Positions 54,040 to 64,000 of a stretch of DNA of 64,000 bases are shown here, one piece after another. The position numbers and the translations under genes were made by a program. The DNA is taken from contig NADL03000016.1 of the NCBI GenBank assembly GCA_002205965.3, forward strand, positions 558,001 through 622,000, read 5' to 3'. The DNA is from Kappaphycus alvarezii. Taxonomy: Eukaryota > Rhodophyta > Florideophyceae > Gigartinales > Solieriaceae. The notes under the pieces were generated by a model. It had not been told where the DNA came from, did not search any database, and saw only the letters and a program-made list of their open reading frames with translations. Within the stretch, counting starts at the first letter, position 1, and each line of letters begins with the position of its first letter.

Positions 54040-55197
54040 CTACATGTCCGGCCACGGTCGTGGTTGGATGTCTATTAAAGTCGGACTTCTTCCTTCAGTA
54101 GCGGGTCCGTGCCCATCATCCTTCTGGGTCCCAGCGATTCCCTCGGACTGGGCTGCGTGTCGATCTCGGTGCGGCAGCTCCTTATGGCCGTATGCGAATG
54201 ATCTGCCGGCGCCCTCCGCAAGGGAGGGAGTGTTTTCGATGGTAATGTGGTCTCTACTGTGATCGGCGGCGTTCTCTAGGGCGCATCTCGTCGGCTTCGG
54301 TAGTTGGTTTTCGTTGTGGATCGTTATTCTATTGTCATTCTCTGAGGCTGCGTGGCCAGTTCAATGCGGGATTTCCGTATTGTCGGCGGGGGAGATTTTC
54401 GAGGCGTGAGAGGGAGCTTGGGGGGGTGGGACCCTGGGCTGGCGCATACGGGTCGACGCAGTTCGGTCGAGAAGTTCTTGAAGGACGTCGTACTTCAAGA
54501 ATGCTCGTTAAAGTTCCCTCTTGAGGGTCAGTAGAAGAGACTAGAGCAGAGCTCTGCGAATGTTGGCAAGCGTTTCAAGTACTGAACTGCCGCTGTGCGT
54601 TCGCAAAGTTCGAGAACTGGCTCCGGAGGACGGCCGGGCCTTCCTCGTGTGTCGCTTCCTTCCTAACATGGCGGACGTCGGCCTCCTTGATACGAGTAGC
54701 ACGGAGCTCCGCTTGAATGGACCGAGAACGGTCCGTTTAGTATCTTTCAAGCAGGAAAGTCTCTCCCTAAGGTGGAGCAAGGATGGAGTTTGGCGCAAAA
54801 CTTCCCATTTCAGTGATTACTTGTTTATTTTCGGTTCGCGGGTCAGTCTTGGAACTTTACTAGCTGCTGCAGACCGATATTGTGACCTCTCTTGAGGAAA
54901 AGGGACTAGAACAGCTATGAGGAGGACCCTTGTGAGGTCCCCCGGCTCTACTTTGGTGCGAAAAATCCAGCAGGCTCCCGCCCGCATCAGCTTATCGGGC
55001 CGAAGGAGGTCCGCCTCAGTGCAGAGTTGGAGGTAGAGAGCGTATTACTATTGAGATGACACGAATTTCTTGAAGCGAGACCGTCTTATGGTGCACTCAG
55101 GAATCCATCTGCGGTTTTGCTGGACAGTAGCGAGAAAATTTTCGCCGCCTTGGTGAGGCGCCCGAGAAGGCCTTGCTATGTAAAACCTATTGGATTA
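54040..55197 (+). other. X-family region, copy 1, second half
   Basis: Contains a 111-codon plus frame (54,560-54,895) with FLPNMADVGLLDTSSTELRL and GVWRKTSHFSDYLFIFGSRV. The string DVGLLDTSS loosely matches DNGLLEGSA in the right-hand copy near 61,245. No known domain is recognised. The last 300 bp run up to the 28S duplication and may include spacer. Confidence 0.3.
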
Positions 55198-56980
55198 ATT
55201 GAAATCCCAAATACTGGGATTGCTAGGGACGGCGAAGAGACTGGCCGTCGATGTCGTAGGATTTATTGGTGAGTGTGACCACCGCGGATTTTATAGAGAT
55301 CTATTCAAGTCCAGCCGAGGAAGTCCACTCATTGGCATTGCGCATTAATCTCTGTAGTGTTCCTTCTTTGTCGGGCAAGGCAGTAAAATCATCCGCAAAG
55401 ATGGTTTCCCCATCAACAGTCCCGTTTGTGGTCTACAGGAAGGAGTCCATGATCTGGTACCATGCAAGGCAGCCGGCTGAATTTAAGCATGTAATTAAGC
55501 GTATGAAAAGAAACTAACTATGATTCCCTGAGTAGCGGCGAGCAAAGCGACAAGGGCCAAACATGAAAAGTCTCCTTGCACTCTTTGTAATGCGGGTGGC
55601 CTCTGAGGTTCCAGTTTTGGTAAATCGCATGGAAATGAGAGCTGTGAAGGGTGGAAGTCCCGTCCGTCCCACACAGGACACGCCGTACGAGGCTGTTTTA
55701 GACGATTCGGGTAGCTTGTGAATGCTTCTCTTATTGGTAGTAAGTATAATCAAAGGATAAATATCTGCTGGAGACCGATACGAACAATAACAGAAAGGTG
55801 AGGATGCAAAGCACTTTGAAAGAGGGTGAAAAGAACCTGAAACCAATATGGGGGAAGCGGATTGCGTTGAAATGAAATGGCTTTTTGTGTTTTCAGCCTT
55901 GTAGGTGCACTAGCATGAGTAACTATACGCCGTGGGCTGCTGCGGGCTGACTACTGAGTTCCTGGCGGCTGAGTGCTGCCCTATTGTAGGGTTGAGGACG
56001 GCGAAGGGGCGACGCGATACAGCCTGCCTTAAAAAATGATCCAAAGAGTCTAGCTCGGATACTAGTCAAAGAATGCGCAAGCCGTGGGCACAGTGAAAGA
56101 TACATTGTGATAAGAGCAGTTTGAGGCGGCATGCGATCGTTATATCCCAAGTCCGACCTGTAGCATTTGCGCTGGGACCAAAAACATAATAGACTATGCT
56201 GGAGTGAGGCAAAGACAGATAAAACTCTGGTGGAGGCTAGTAACGGTGCTTACATGCAAATTGCTCGTTAAAAGTAGGTAGAGGTGCGAAAGAATAATCG
56301 AATCATTTAGTAGCTGGTTCCTTCTGAAGTTTATCGTAGTATATCGGGTCGCAACGAGTTTTTTTTGTGGTAAAGCGAATGAGTAGCGCATTTAGAGACA
56401 TTACGTCTTCCTTTGATTCTCAAACTTTAAATGCGCAGGGGTATCGCTGTTTGGTTTAGCGGCACCTGTAAAAACGTCAGCCCTGTGGGCCACTTTTGGA
56501 AAGCGGAACTAGCGATACGGGATGAACCGTAAACACGGCAAAGGCGCCCAACTGCCCGCTTGTAGACCCCACAAAAGGCATTGGTTAAGCGAGACAGCAG
56601 GTCTGTGGCCATGGAAGTAATCCGTTAGGGAGTGTGTAACAACTCACTTGCCTGATAAATTAGCCCTGAAAATGGATGGCACTGAAGCGAGCGGCCGACA
56701 ATGAAACCATTCCGTCTGGGCGAAAATAGGCACCAGATTATTTGGAGGGCGTGTGGGCCGTACCGAAGCGTGCTTGCAAATGCGTGTGGCACGGTCGCTA
56801 GTACATATCTTGGTGGTAGTAGCAATTGTTCAAGCGAGATCCTTGAAGGGCGAAGCGGGTATGGGTGCTACATTGATTGGGCGTGAGTGATTCGTTCCTA
56901 AGCCGAGTGTCGATTGCGAAGTAGCGGTGAAAGGGAAGCAGGTTGAAATTACCGCACACGGATGTGGACGCGGTGACTCC
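55198..56980 (+). repeat. tandem duplication unit 1 (spacer plus 28S 5' part)
   Basis: Nearly identical to the following 1,783 bp. Only three single-base indels were noticed, at about 55,907 (tagg/taggg), 56,646 (cacttgcc/cattgcc) and 56,951 (accgc/acgc). The unit covers about 270 bp of putative ITS2 or spacer and the first about 1.5 kb of the 28S. The junction gactccATTGaaatcc can be explained by a 4-bp ATTG overlap between the two ends. Confidence 0.9.
55465..56980 (+). rRNA. 28S rRNA 5' part, copy 1 (truncated)
   Basis: Recognisable LSU landmarks in order: ctgaatttaagcat at 55,477, aaaagaaactaac, tagcggcgagc, the tgaaagagggtgaaaagaac region, gtgggccacttttgg, cgggatgaaccg, gtggccatggaagt, agtgtgtaacaactca and agccctgaaaatggatgg. 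Several universally conserved sites differ (for example aagcatgtaattaagcgtatg for the usual aagcatat..aagcggagg), so this rRNA is divergent or a pseudogene. It stops at the duplication junction. Confidence 0.85.
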
Positions 56981-58760
56981 ATTGAAATCCCAAATACTGG
57001 GATTGCTAGGGACGGCGAAGAGACTGGCCGTCGATGTCGTAGGATTTATTGGTGAGTGTGACCACCGCGGATTTTATAGAGATCTATTCAAGTCCAGCCG
57101 AGGAAGTCCACTCATTGGCATTGCGCATTAATCTCTGTAGTGTTCCTTCTTTGTCGGGCAAGGCAGTAAAATCATCCGCAAAGATGGTTTCCCCATCAAC
57201 AGTCCCGTTTGTGGTCTACAGGAAGGAGTCCATGATCTGGTACCATGCAAGGCAGCCGGCTGAATTTAAGCATGTAATTAAGCGTATGAAAAGAAACTAA
57301 CTATGATTCCCTGAGTAGCGGCGAGCAAAGCGACAAGGGCCAAACATGAAAAGTCTCCTTGCACTCTTTGTAATGCGGGTGGCCTCTGAGGTTCCAGTTT
57401 TGGTAAATCGCATGGAAATGAGAGCTGTGAAGGGTGGAAGTCCCGTCCGTCCCACACAGGACACGCCGTACGAGGCTGTTTTAGACGATTCGGGTAGCTT
57501 GTGAATGCTTCTCTTATTGGTAGTAAGTATAATCAAAGGATAAATATCTGCTGGAGACCGATACGAACAATAACAGAAAGGTGAGGATGCAAAGCACTTT
57601 GAAAGAGGGTGAAAAGAACCTGAAACCAATATGGGGGAAGCGGATTGCGTTGAAATGAAATGGCTTTTTGTGTTTTCAGCCTTGTAGGGTGCACTAGCAT
57701 GAGTAACTATACGCCGTGGGCTGCTGCGGGCTGACTACTGAGTTCCTGGCGGCTGAGTGCTGCCCTATTGTAGGGTTGAGGACGGCGAAGGGGCGACGCG
57801 ATACAGCCTGCCTTAAAAAATGATCCAAAGAGTCTAGCTCGGATACTAGTCAAAGAATGCGCAAGCCGTGGGCACAGTGAAAGATACATTGTGATAAGAG
57901 CAGTTTGAGGCGGCATGCGATCGTTATATCCCAAGTCCGACCTGTAGCATTTGCGCTGGGACCAAAAACATAATAGACTATGCTGGAGTGAGGCAAAGAC
58001 AGATAAAACTCTGGTGGAGGCTAGTAACGGTGCTTACATGCAAATTGCTCGTTAAAAGTAGGTAGAGGTGCGAAAGAATAATCGAATCATTTAGTAGCTG
58101 GTTCCTTCTGAAGTTTATCGTAGTATATCGGGTCGCAACGAGTTTTTTTTGTGGTAAAGCGAATGAGTAGCGCATTTAGAGACATTACGTCTTCCTTTGA
58201 TTCTCAAACTTTAAATGCGCAGGGGTATCGCTGTTTGGTTTAGCGGCACCTGTAAAAACGTCAGCCCTGTGGGCCACTTTTGGAAAGCGGAACTAGCGAT
58301 ACGGGATGAACCGTAAACACGGCAAAGGCGCCCAACTGCCCGCTTGTAGACCCCACAAAAGGCATTGGTTAAGCGAGACAGCAGGTCTGTGGCCATGGAA
58401 GTAATCCGTTAGGGAGTGTGTAACAACTCATTGCCTGATAAATTAGCCCTGAAAATGGATGGCACTGAAGCGAGCGGCCGACAATGAAACCATTCCGTCT
58501 GGGCGAAAATAGGCACCAGATTATTTGGAGGGCGTGTGGGCCGTACCGAAGCGTGCTTGCAAATGCGTGTGGCACGGTCGCTAGTACATATCTTGGTGGT
58601 AGTAGCAATTGTTCAAGCGAGATCCTTGAAGGGCGAAGCGGGTATGGGTGCTACATTGATTGGGCGTGAGTGATTCGTTCCTAAGCCGAGTGTCGATTGC
58701 GAAGTAGCGGTGAAAGGGAAGCAGGTTGAAATTACGCACACGGATGTGGACGCGGTGACT
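56981..58760 (+). repeat. tandem duplication unit 2
   Basis: Second unit. Unlike unit 1 it continues directly into further 28S sequence at its right end, so unit 2 plus the following 640 bp is the less disturbed copy. Near-perfect identity means either a very recent event or an assembly overlap error. Confidence 0.9.
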
Positions 58761-59402
58761 CGATTGGTGGGCAAAGACACTGGCGATGGCGCTGGCGCTG
58801 GGCAGATTTTTCTGTTCTGTTTGACCAGTGTTGCGAGCGAGGTGTGTAATCTGCTTATCAGGAGAAACACGCGTGTGCAAGCAGAGCCCCAAGGCTTTTC
58901 CGGCGTCCAGATCGCCGTCGACGGCCCTTGAAATATTTACCTGCTGAATGATTCTCGGATTCTGAAATCCACGCCATGGCGTACAGATCATCGCATAAGG
59001 TCCCCAATGTGAACAGCCTCTGCTCAGTATGAATAATGCAGGTAAGGGAAGTAGAAATTAAACTCGTAACTTTGGGGAAAAGGTTGGCCCTAGTGCTATG
59101 TGGGAGTTTCCGGGTTATGGCGCGCGCGGCTGTTGCGTCACTCGGCGCGGGACCCCGCGAAGGCACCTGTGTCGTGCGCTGAGTCTGTGCGCCGCCACGC
59201 CTGGTGACTCCCACGACATGCAGCAGATAAAGACTGCAACGGGCAAAGGGAATCTGATTGTTTCTTTAAAACAAAATATTGTGAGGGCCGCCGCCGGTTA
59301 TGACGCAATGTGATTTCAATTCAGTCCTCTGAATTTCAAGTTGGATATATTAAATCAAGCGCGGGAAAACAGCGGGAGTAACTGTGACTCTCTTAAGGTA
59401 GC
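57248..59402 (+). rRNA. 28S rRNA 5' half, copy 2 (ends at the R2/L1925 core)
   Basis: Same landmarks as copy 1, then continuing through ggcccttgaaat, aatgtgaacagcctctg, gcaggtaagggaagt, gactgcaacggg..., aaaacaaaatattgtgag, ttatgacgcaatgtgatttc, agcgcgggaaaacagcggga and finally gactctcttaaggtagc at 59,386-59,402. The next conserved 28S bases (CAAATGCCTCGTCATC) are absent, and nothing beyond resembles 28S, so the peptidyl-transferase half is missing. No 18S or 5.8S was found upstream. Confidence 0.9.
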
Positions 59403-60374
59403 TATGGAAGGGAAATTTCACGCTCTCACGTATTTAAAGTGCCCTCACTTACATCTATAAAGATCAACAGAGGACAATTTGGGCATAAAGGCCGTTCAGG
59501 TGACCGACCGGGCCCTTTTCGTATATTTAATTCTCTAGAGTCTAGGATTGTATAGCGACAGCGAACCTTTACGTTTCTTTGCCTAAAAACAGTCTCCCAA
59601 GATGCCGTGAGCTGCTTACAGTACACCTGCATGGTGGTGAAGTGAGCGAAGGAACCCATTACCTTCAGGTATAGGTGGGCGAGTGGTCTCACTCGCCTAT
59701 CTGTGGTATGTCTTCTTGGCTCCTTGGTAAACGTTGTTGGTTTCTACATCGTAGTGTTCGTGCAAGCTTAGGTGACTTCTAGAGACGAAACGGGTGACGC
59801 CAACTCTGCTTACAGTGGTATCTGTAAGCTTCTCTTTAAGCTTGCCGGTCAGGTCGATTGCCGTGTGCAATCAGCCTGATATGGTACAGAGAAGAAAAAA
59901 GAGGAAATAAATAAAGAGCAGTAGGTCGGACTTGTTGAGGTTGCCTAGTGCCACAGAAGTCTTTTCTGGATCAATGCTTCTATCAACCTTCTCTCTCATC
60001 CGTGGACATCGTCTCAGCCAATCCCCTCCTTTCCCATCAAACTTCTTTCCCATCAATCTAAAGATGTTATGGAAGCCGACCAGCAAGCAGGCTCGTGCCG
60101 ATCGGCCCTGCATCGTCCAACATTTTCCAGTCTACGTGCCACTGGTAAGATGCCTGACACACCGTGCGCGAGCGCTATGAACACAGTCGGTAGGAAAAAA
60201 GAGGTGCCGGGCCTTTGACGGGGATGGTCGCAAAGCAGCCGCTTGTGATGGTCGTGTCGAGTGCGGAGGGAAAGTATACGGGGGAGGGGCGCAAAACACT
60301 TATTTTCCTTTCGACGTGAAGTATATACATGCACTGGTCAGGTATATTTGTGCAGGAGCTATAGAAGCCTTCAG
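59403..60374. other. sequence replacing the 3' half of 28S; hairpin, no known gene
   Basis: Begins tatggaagggaaatttcac directly after the 28S core. Contains a hairpin GGCGAGTG-gtct-CACTCGCC (59,678-59,697), pyrimidine-rich runs near 59,980-60,060, and frames under 95 codons with no motif. I looked for R2-type zinc fingers, reverse transcriptase and homing endonuclease motifs and saw none. Confidence 0.4.
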
Positions 60375-61330
60375 CACTATCCCGCGGGTGCGACCTGAGT
60401 GCCTGCCGCGTTACGGTCCGTCGTCTGCTCCGTCGAGCTCAGGGATGAAGACTTAGTTCCAAAAAGGGTTGAGGGGGACTATGGTAGAATTTCCTCGCGA
60501 AGACCCCGGGGCTCTCTTAGTGATAGCCAGCCCTGGGTAGCGATCGGATATTCCCAACGCTAAGGAGCTCTTTGCTAGGAGCTACGGCCGCATCCGGAAG
60601 ACGCAGTGAGATGAAAACTGCCTTCTTGTGACCTTGAAAAACGCGATCGACGTCGTCTTAGTCGTGATGATTCTCGCCTCTCCTTTACCTAGCTGAAGAG
60701 CTAGCATTATTTTGTTCAAGAGTAAGTGCGGTGATCTCAGTGTTAAACCTGAAGCGCGAAGGCTGCCGATGGAGATGCGTGCGGCGAAGGCGATTCTTCC
60801 ATGCAAGACGCTGGCGATCGCTTAGTAGAGGGCTTTAATAGAGATCCTCGAAGGACCCGCGCTGTGTGGCTATCGACGCGAATCGCCGACTAAATTGAGG
60901 TATCGTGTATCCCTGTTTCTTGCGACTTTCCGCTAGGACCATAAACCTGTGCGGTGAGGATGGCATCGCGGGGTTACTATTGGGGCCCGCGAGCTGGTCC
61001 CCAGCCGTAGAGGGAGGGCTGTGGCATCCTATTATCAGCAGTAGACGTTTCGTAGATTTCCTACTGCATCCCAGTAAAGGTCCCGGTTAATTGCTTGAGT
61101 CCCCGACAGTTGACTGGAACTCAAAAAATGCTTCCAGTACCGAGATGCTATCCTCTCAGATTATTCCTCCTTTTTGGCCCCATATGATTTGCGCTTGACA
61201 AGTCGGCGGGGATGTAGGCAGCTTACGTTACGTTCATTTCGGATGACAATGGACTGCTGGAGGGGTCTGCGAGCTGTGGACGTCGTTGCGGTGCGTGTGA
61301 AAGCTACGTTGTAGTATTCTGAGTTGGAGG
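60375..61330 (+). pseudogene. X-family coding-like region, copy 2
   Basis: RVRPECLPRYGPSSAPSSSG, MVEFPREDPGALLVIASPG with a stop and RSDIPNA, then NCLLVTLKNAIDVVLVV, all alignable with 53,004-53,380 in the same order. Further on, DGIAGLLLGPASWSPAVEGG in a 61-codon frame and AYVTFISDDNGLLEGSASCG are open but unrecognised. Stops are more frequent than in copy 1. Product unknown. Confidence 0.4.
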
Positions 61331-61389
61331 TCTGCAAGCACCTAACAGTGCATTGAGCGACGCAATTGGGCTACCTGTTGTAAAAAGAA

Positions 61390-61990
61390 TACTATAGGAA
61401 TGGTCGCGGCCAACCATGGGCCACAACTGATCTGACTTGGCAGATGCAATGATACATGCCCTAAATTTCCAAGTGGCACTACTAGTCTATTTTGCGCCCA
61501 GTGATACAGTGGCTATCGTCTACTTTATCTACTAATCTATAGCTATCGAAAGTCTAAATAGAGCAGCCCTCACTACCCGATTGAGGCGTGGGAGAGGGGG
61601 ATTCTTGGACATTCTGAGGCCAAATCGACCGTTCTAGTGGTCCGACCTATTTAAATAACCAAATCCGGGACTGCAACGGCATCCCGGGGGAATTTTGAAC
61701 CCGTTCACTTTTCTTGCCTTATTCAATCCCCCTCACTGACTCTACGCATACTACGCTTTCAATTACCTGCAGTATTTACATTATTTGAAGCACATAAGTA
61801 TTCTAATAATCGCATTCATTCGCTTATGTAAACGCTTGCTAATACTTGCAATTGCTTAGCACTGCTTGCAGCTGCTTTCTATAGTAACTATCTGAAATTA
61901 GTAGAAAACATGAATAGAAAAGATAAAGAGCATCTTCGATTGGTAAGTGCGATAAGCCTCATGTTGCATTGTGTAAAGGATGAATGAAGT
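61390..61990 (+). repeat. P-family repeat, copy 2
   Basis: Matches 51,930-52,615 in order: ggtcgcggccaaccatgggc, a centre lacking the 52.3 kb hairpin, atacttgcaattgcttagca then ctgcttgcagctgc, tatagtaac, and agaaaagataaagagcatct then tcgattg|gtaagtgcgat. It is followed by unrelated sequence, not by the V repeat. Confidence 0.5.
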
Positions 61991-62890
61991 TTTCCATGGA
62001 CTAGTGCTCCTAGTTCTCCGCTTGTGGGGTAGTAACCCAAAGGAATCATACCTCCAACTACGGGGGGAATCTCTTTATAAAGATTTTTGGGCCCGGTGTA
62101 AGCCCAAACATCCCCTTGGAAATCAAAAATTTTTACATGAGTGTACCCATTGCATTCTATTTTTTAAAAAACGTACCCAACCCTTTCGTTTAGCTTCCCA
62201 TAAATTTTGGAGGGAGGTAAACACACGGAAGGGATCTGGAAGGATCTAATAAACTGATCAAGGTAGGAAACATAGAGGAAACATAGGTGTAATTATCACG
62301 ATGTATGTGTTCGGATCGCCTTTGCATGGAAGTTGTCTTCGCCCGCAGGTGTTGTTGCCGAAGTTATTGAAAAAAGTGGAAACGCTTATGGAATTTTTTT
62401 TGTAAATATTTATGCACGTTGTCTACATTGAGAGGGGCGTTCCTATAGCTGTTTCCGTTCCGCTATTGTCCAATCCTTTCACTTGGTGAATGGGCACAAG
62501 GTGAGAGTGATGAAATTGTGATGTGACACTTTTCTCGCCCGGTCAAAGCGCTCGAGAAATGTTGCTGCGAGCCAAATGACCTCTACTCGTTCACATGAGG
62601 ATCTTGTTGAACATGGACGTCCGTCCATGTAATCCCTTAAAGAGCAACAATAGTTGGGTAAGAGGATCGCAAGGACCTTTTTTCCATCCTTTGTCCTGTT
62701 CACTTTATTTCCACGCAAATGTATTCAAGGGGCAGTCGGTTACGACAGAGATAGTCGCGCTTGAGAATGATCAGAGAAGAGACACGACGACTGATCTGTG
62801 CACTCAATTACCTTTACTCTAAAGTAAATTATTACTTACAGTCAATGTGGGACCCCTCTCTTCCTATTGCGAAGCGAAGGAAAGGTACAG
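61991..62890. other. no recognisable gene
   Basis: An 89-codon plus frame (61,980-62,249) has a CTHC-like string but no recognisable domain. A T-rich stretch occupies 62,395-62,420. The last part may be the 5' portion of the retroelement that follows. Confidence 0.35.
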
Positions 62891-64000
62891 AGATCCAGTA
62901 AAACCTGTTAGAATATCTGGAAGGTAAATGTCGAGAGTTATGTCGCCTGAATCACAAGTTGCGTGCGCTGTCATCTTTTTAAGTCGAATTTTACAGTGCA
63001 ATGGTTGGTGCTTCAAACGTCAATTACATTGACATGTCAACTATTTCTCTGCCTCCAGCAAATGATGCTGGCTACGTTCAATTACGTGATGTCCTCCCGG
63101 AGCGTATGGTTTCCATGTACAAAGACCCACCTAATGGGAATCTCATTCGGGTCCCTACGGACGTAGAGCTGAAAAATACGAAGAAGGGCCTCATGGTAGC
63201 ACCTAAAATCTATCAGAAATTTGTTGAAGGGCTCCTTGAAAGAATTATCGTGGAATTGACCGAAATCGAGCCTAGGGAGATCAACGGACTCTTTGCAGTC
63301 CCTAAGGACAAAACTTGTCAGCACCTTATTTTAGATGTTCGGCGAGGTAATTTGCACTTTAACCGCCCTGCTGATGGCACGGTTCCACATACTGTCCTTT
63401 TTAGGTAGCTTAAATCTGTTTCGGACAAGTTGGTGTATACCGGGAAGTTGGATATTGATAACCATTATCATAGCCTGGCCTTACCGGAACATCTCAGGGA
63501 CTACTCTGGACTTCTGTGAGTCCTTGTGAAAGGTCGCCGTTACTGGCTTCGGTACAGATTTTTTCCCAGCGGATGATCGCACTCTATGGTTTTTGGACAT
63601 TCCATCCAAGAAAAATGTTTGTACTAGCCTGCATTGACCCGGGACTCAAAATAATTGGTTCAAACGACAAGGAGATTCAAGCAGTTCGGTACGATCGCTA
63701 CACTGACGATTTCTTCGCAGTTGATCATAGTCGGAAGAAGGTAGAAGAAGGTAGAAAATGTCTATCTAGCTGTGTAGAAAAACTGTAAGAGTGCCAACTT
63801 TAAACCTAAGCCGAGTAAGTGTAAAGCACCGAGACTAGATACAAAGTCTATTCTCGGAATCCAATGGAAGTCGGACGGAAACTTGGAACCCGATCCCGAG
63901 AAGATGGCTGAACTCATATGGAAGACAAAACGCTTGGAAGCGTCAAAGATCTGGAGCGTATTTGAGCTACAAAAGGTTGTTGGTTCATGGAACTGGATTA
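62891..64000 (+). pseudogene. reverse transcriptase of an unassigned retroelement, runs off the window
   Basis: In order: YLEGKCRELCRLNHKLRALS, LPPANDAGYVQLRDVLPERM, INGLFAVPKDKTCQHLILDV (fingers), GKLDIDNHYHSLALPEHLRD (palm motif A, Asp in L-D-I-D-N), RYRFFPSG-stop-SHSMVFGHS (motif B, 'P-x-G-W-S-H-S'), VRYDRYTDDFFAVDHSRKKV (motif C, T-D-D at about 63,705), and ILGIQWKSDGNLEPDPEKMA then ELQKVVGSWNWI (thumb). Stops replace single residues at 63,406 and in motif B, and there are two frameshifts. The P-x-GWSHS and 'GSW-x-W' forms are unlike copia, gypsy or the N1/N2 type. I do not assign an order. Confidence 0.65.

Noticed and set aside
55266..58669. Duplicated short ORFs on both strands
   Set aside because: They overlie 28S rRNA and its spacer; their pairwise identity only reflects the tandem duplication.
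59386..59402. Group I intron at the L1925 site
   Set aside because: An intron there would split the CTCTCTTAAGGTAGC core after CTCTCT. The core is continuous, so the break is after it.
63406..63590. Reassigned stop codons (TGA read as Trp, TAG as Gln)
   Set aside because: Stops at conserved Trp and Gln positions fit ordinary decay. Other elements in the window have all three stops at random places, and no intact gene supports a variant code.
1..64000. CRISPR arrays, bacterial operons, attachment sites
   Set aside because: No regularly spaced short repeats with unique spacers and no prokaryotic gene organisation anywhere in the window.

Overview
This is eukaryotic DNA. It shows a 5' fragment of a nuclear 28S rRNA gene, LTR and non-LTR retrotransposons, PIF/Harbinger-like DNA transposons, a Helitron remnant, spliceosomal-type donor and acceptor motifs, and no operon-like packing. 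The lineage cannot be fixed from the window. The LSU 5' motif ctgaatttaagcat (TTT, not CTT) is the form seen in animals, choanoflagellates and red algae, but this rRNA is divergent elsewhere. Almost everything that can be recognised is a mobile element in some state of decay. No intact host housekeeping gene was found.

Layout. 1-4.9 kb: AT-rich, no convincing gene. 4.9-9.7 kb: minus-strand Ty1/copia-like element (C1), 5'-truncated, with a short LTR-like end. 9.7-15.1 kb: minus-strand non-LTR retrotransposon (N1) of the type with a C-terminal CCHC knuckle and restriction-like endonuclease, split by a 1,488-bp LTR-type insertion (L1) with a perfect 5-bp target duplication. 16.2-18.5 kb: an LTR-like repeat and frameshifted membrane-protein ORFs on both strands. 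20.5-22.6 kb: a second, plus-strand non-LTR copy (N2). 22.8-23.3 kb: a broken paired zinc-finger gene. 24.1-25.9 kb: a minisatellite holding a second copy of L1 (L2).

27.1-34.0 kb: three PIF/Harbinger-like remnants in a row, each with a transposase ORF and a SANT/Myb-type or coiled-coil ORF converging on it. 34.6-37.9 kb: minus-strand Ty3/gypsy element. 38.3-40.5 kb: a gypsy integrase tail and a second paired zinc-finger ORF. 41.3-45.7 and 46.0-49.3 kb: two plus-strand copia-like elements (C2, C3). 50.6-51.9 kb: a deleted Helitron with a textbook 3' end.

51.9-62.0 kb: a block in which two repeat families (a promoter-like family 'P' and a coding-like family 'X') occur on both sides of the 28S rDNA fragment. 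That fragment carries a 1,783-bp tandem duplication, and recognisable 28S stops immediately after the CTCTCTTAAGGTAGC core used by R2 elements and L1925 introns. 62.9 kb to the end: a reverse transcriptase ORF broken by stops and running off the window.

The genes do not form a pathway. The window is a nested set of transposons, and nesting gives relative ages: L1 landed in N1 while N1 still read through the insertion point, and L2 landed in a minisatellite. The least ordinary items are the L1/L2 family (an LTR-type unit with a non-retroviral acidic ORF upstream of a TATA box), the truncated and duplicated 28S block with its shared flanks, and the X coding family.
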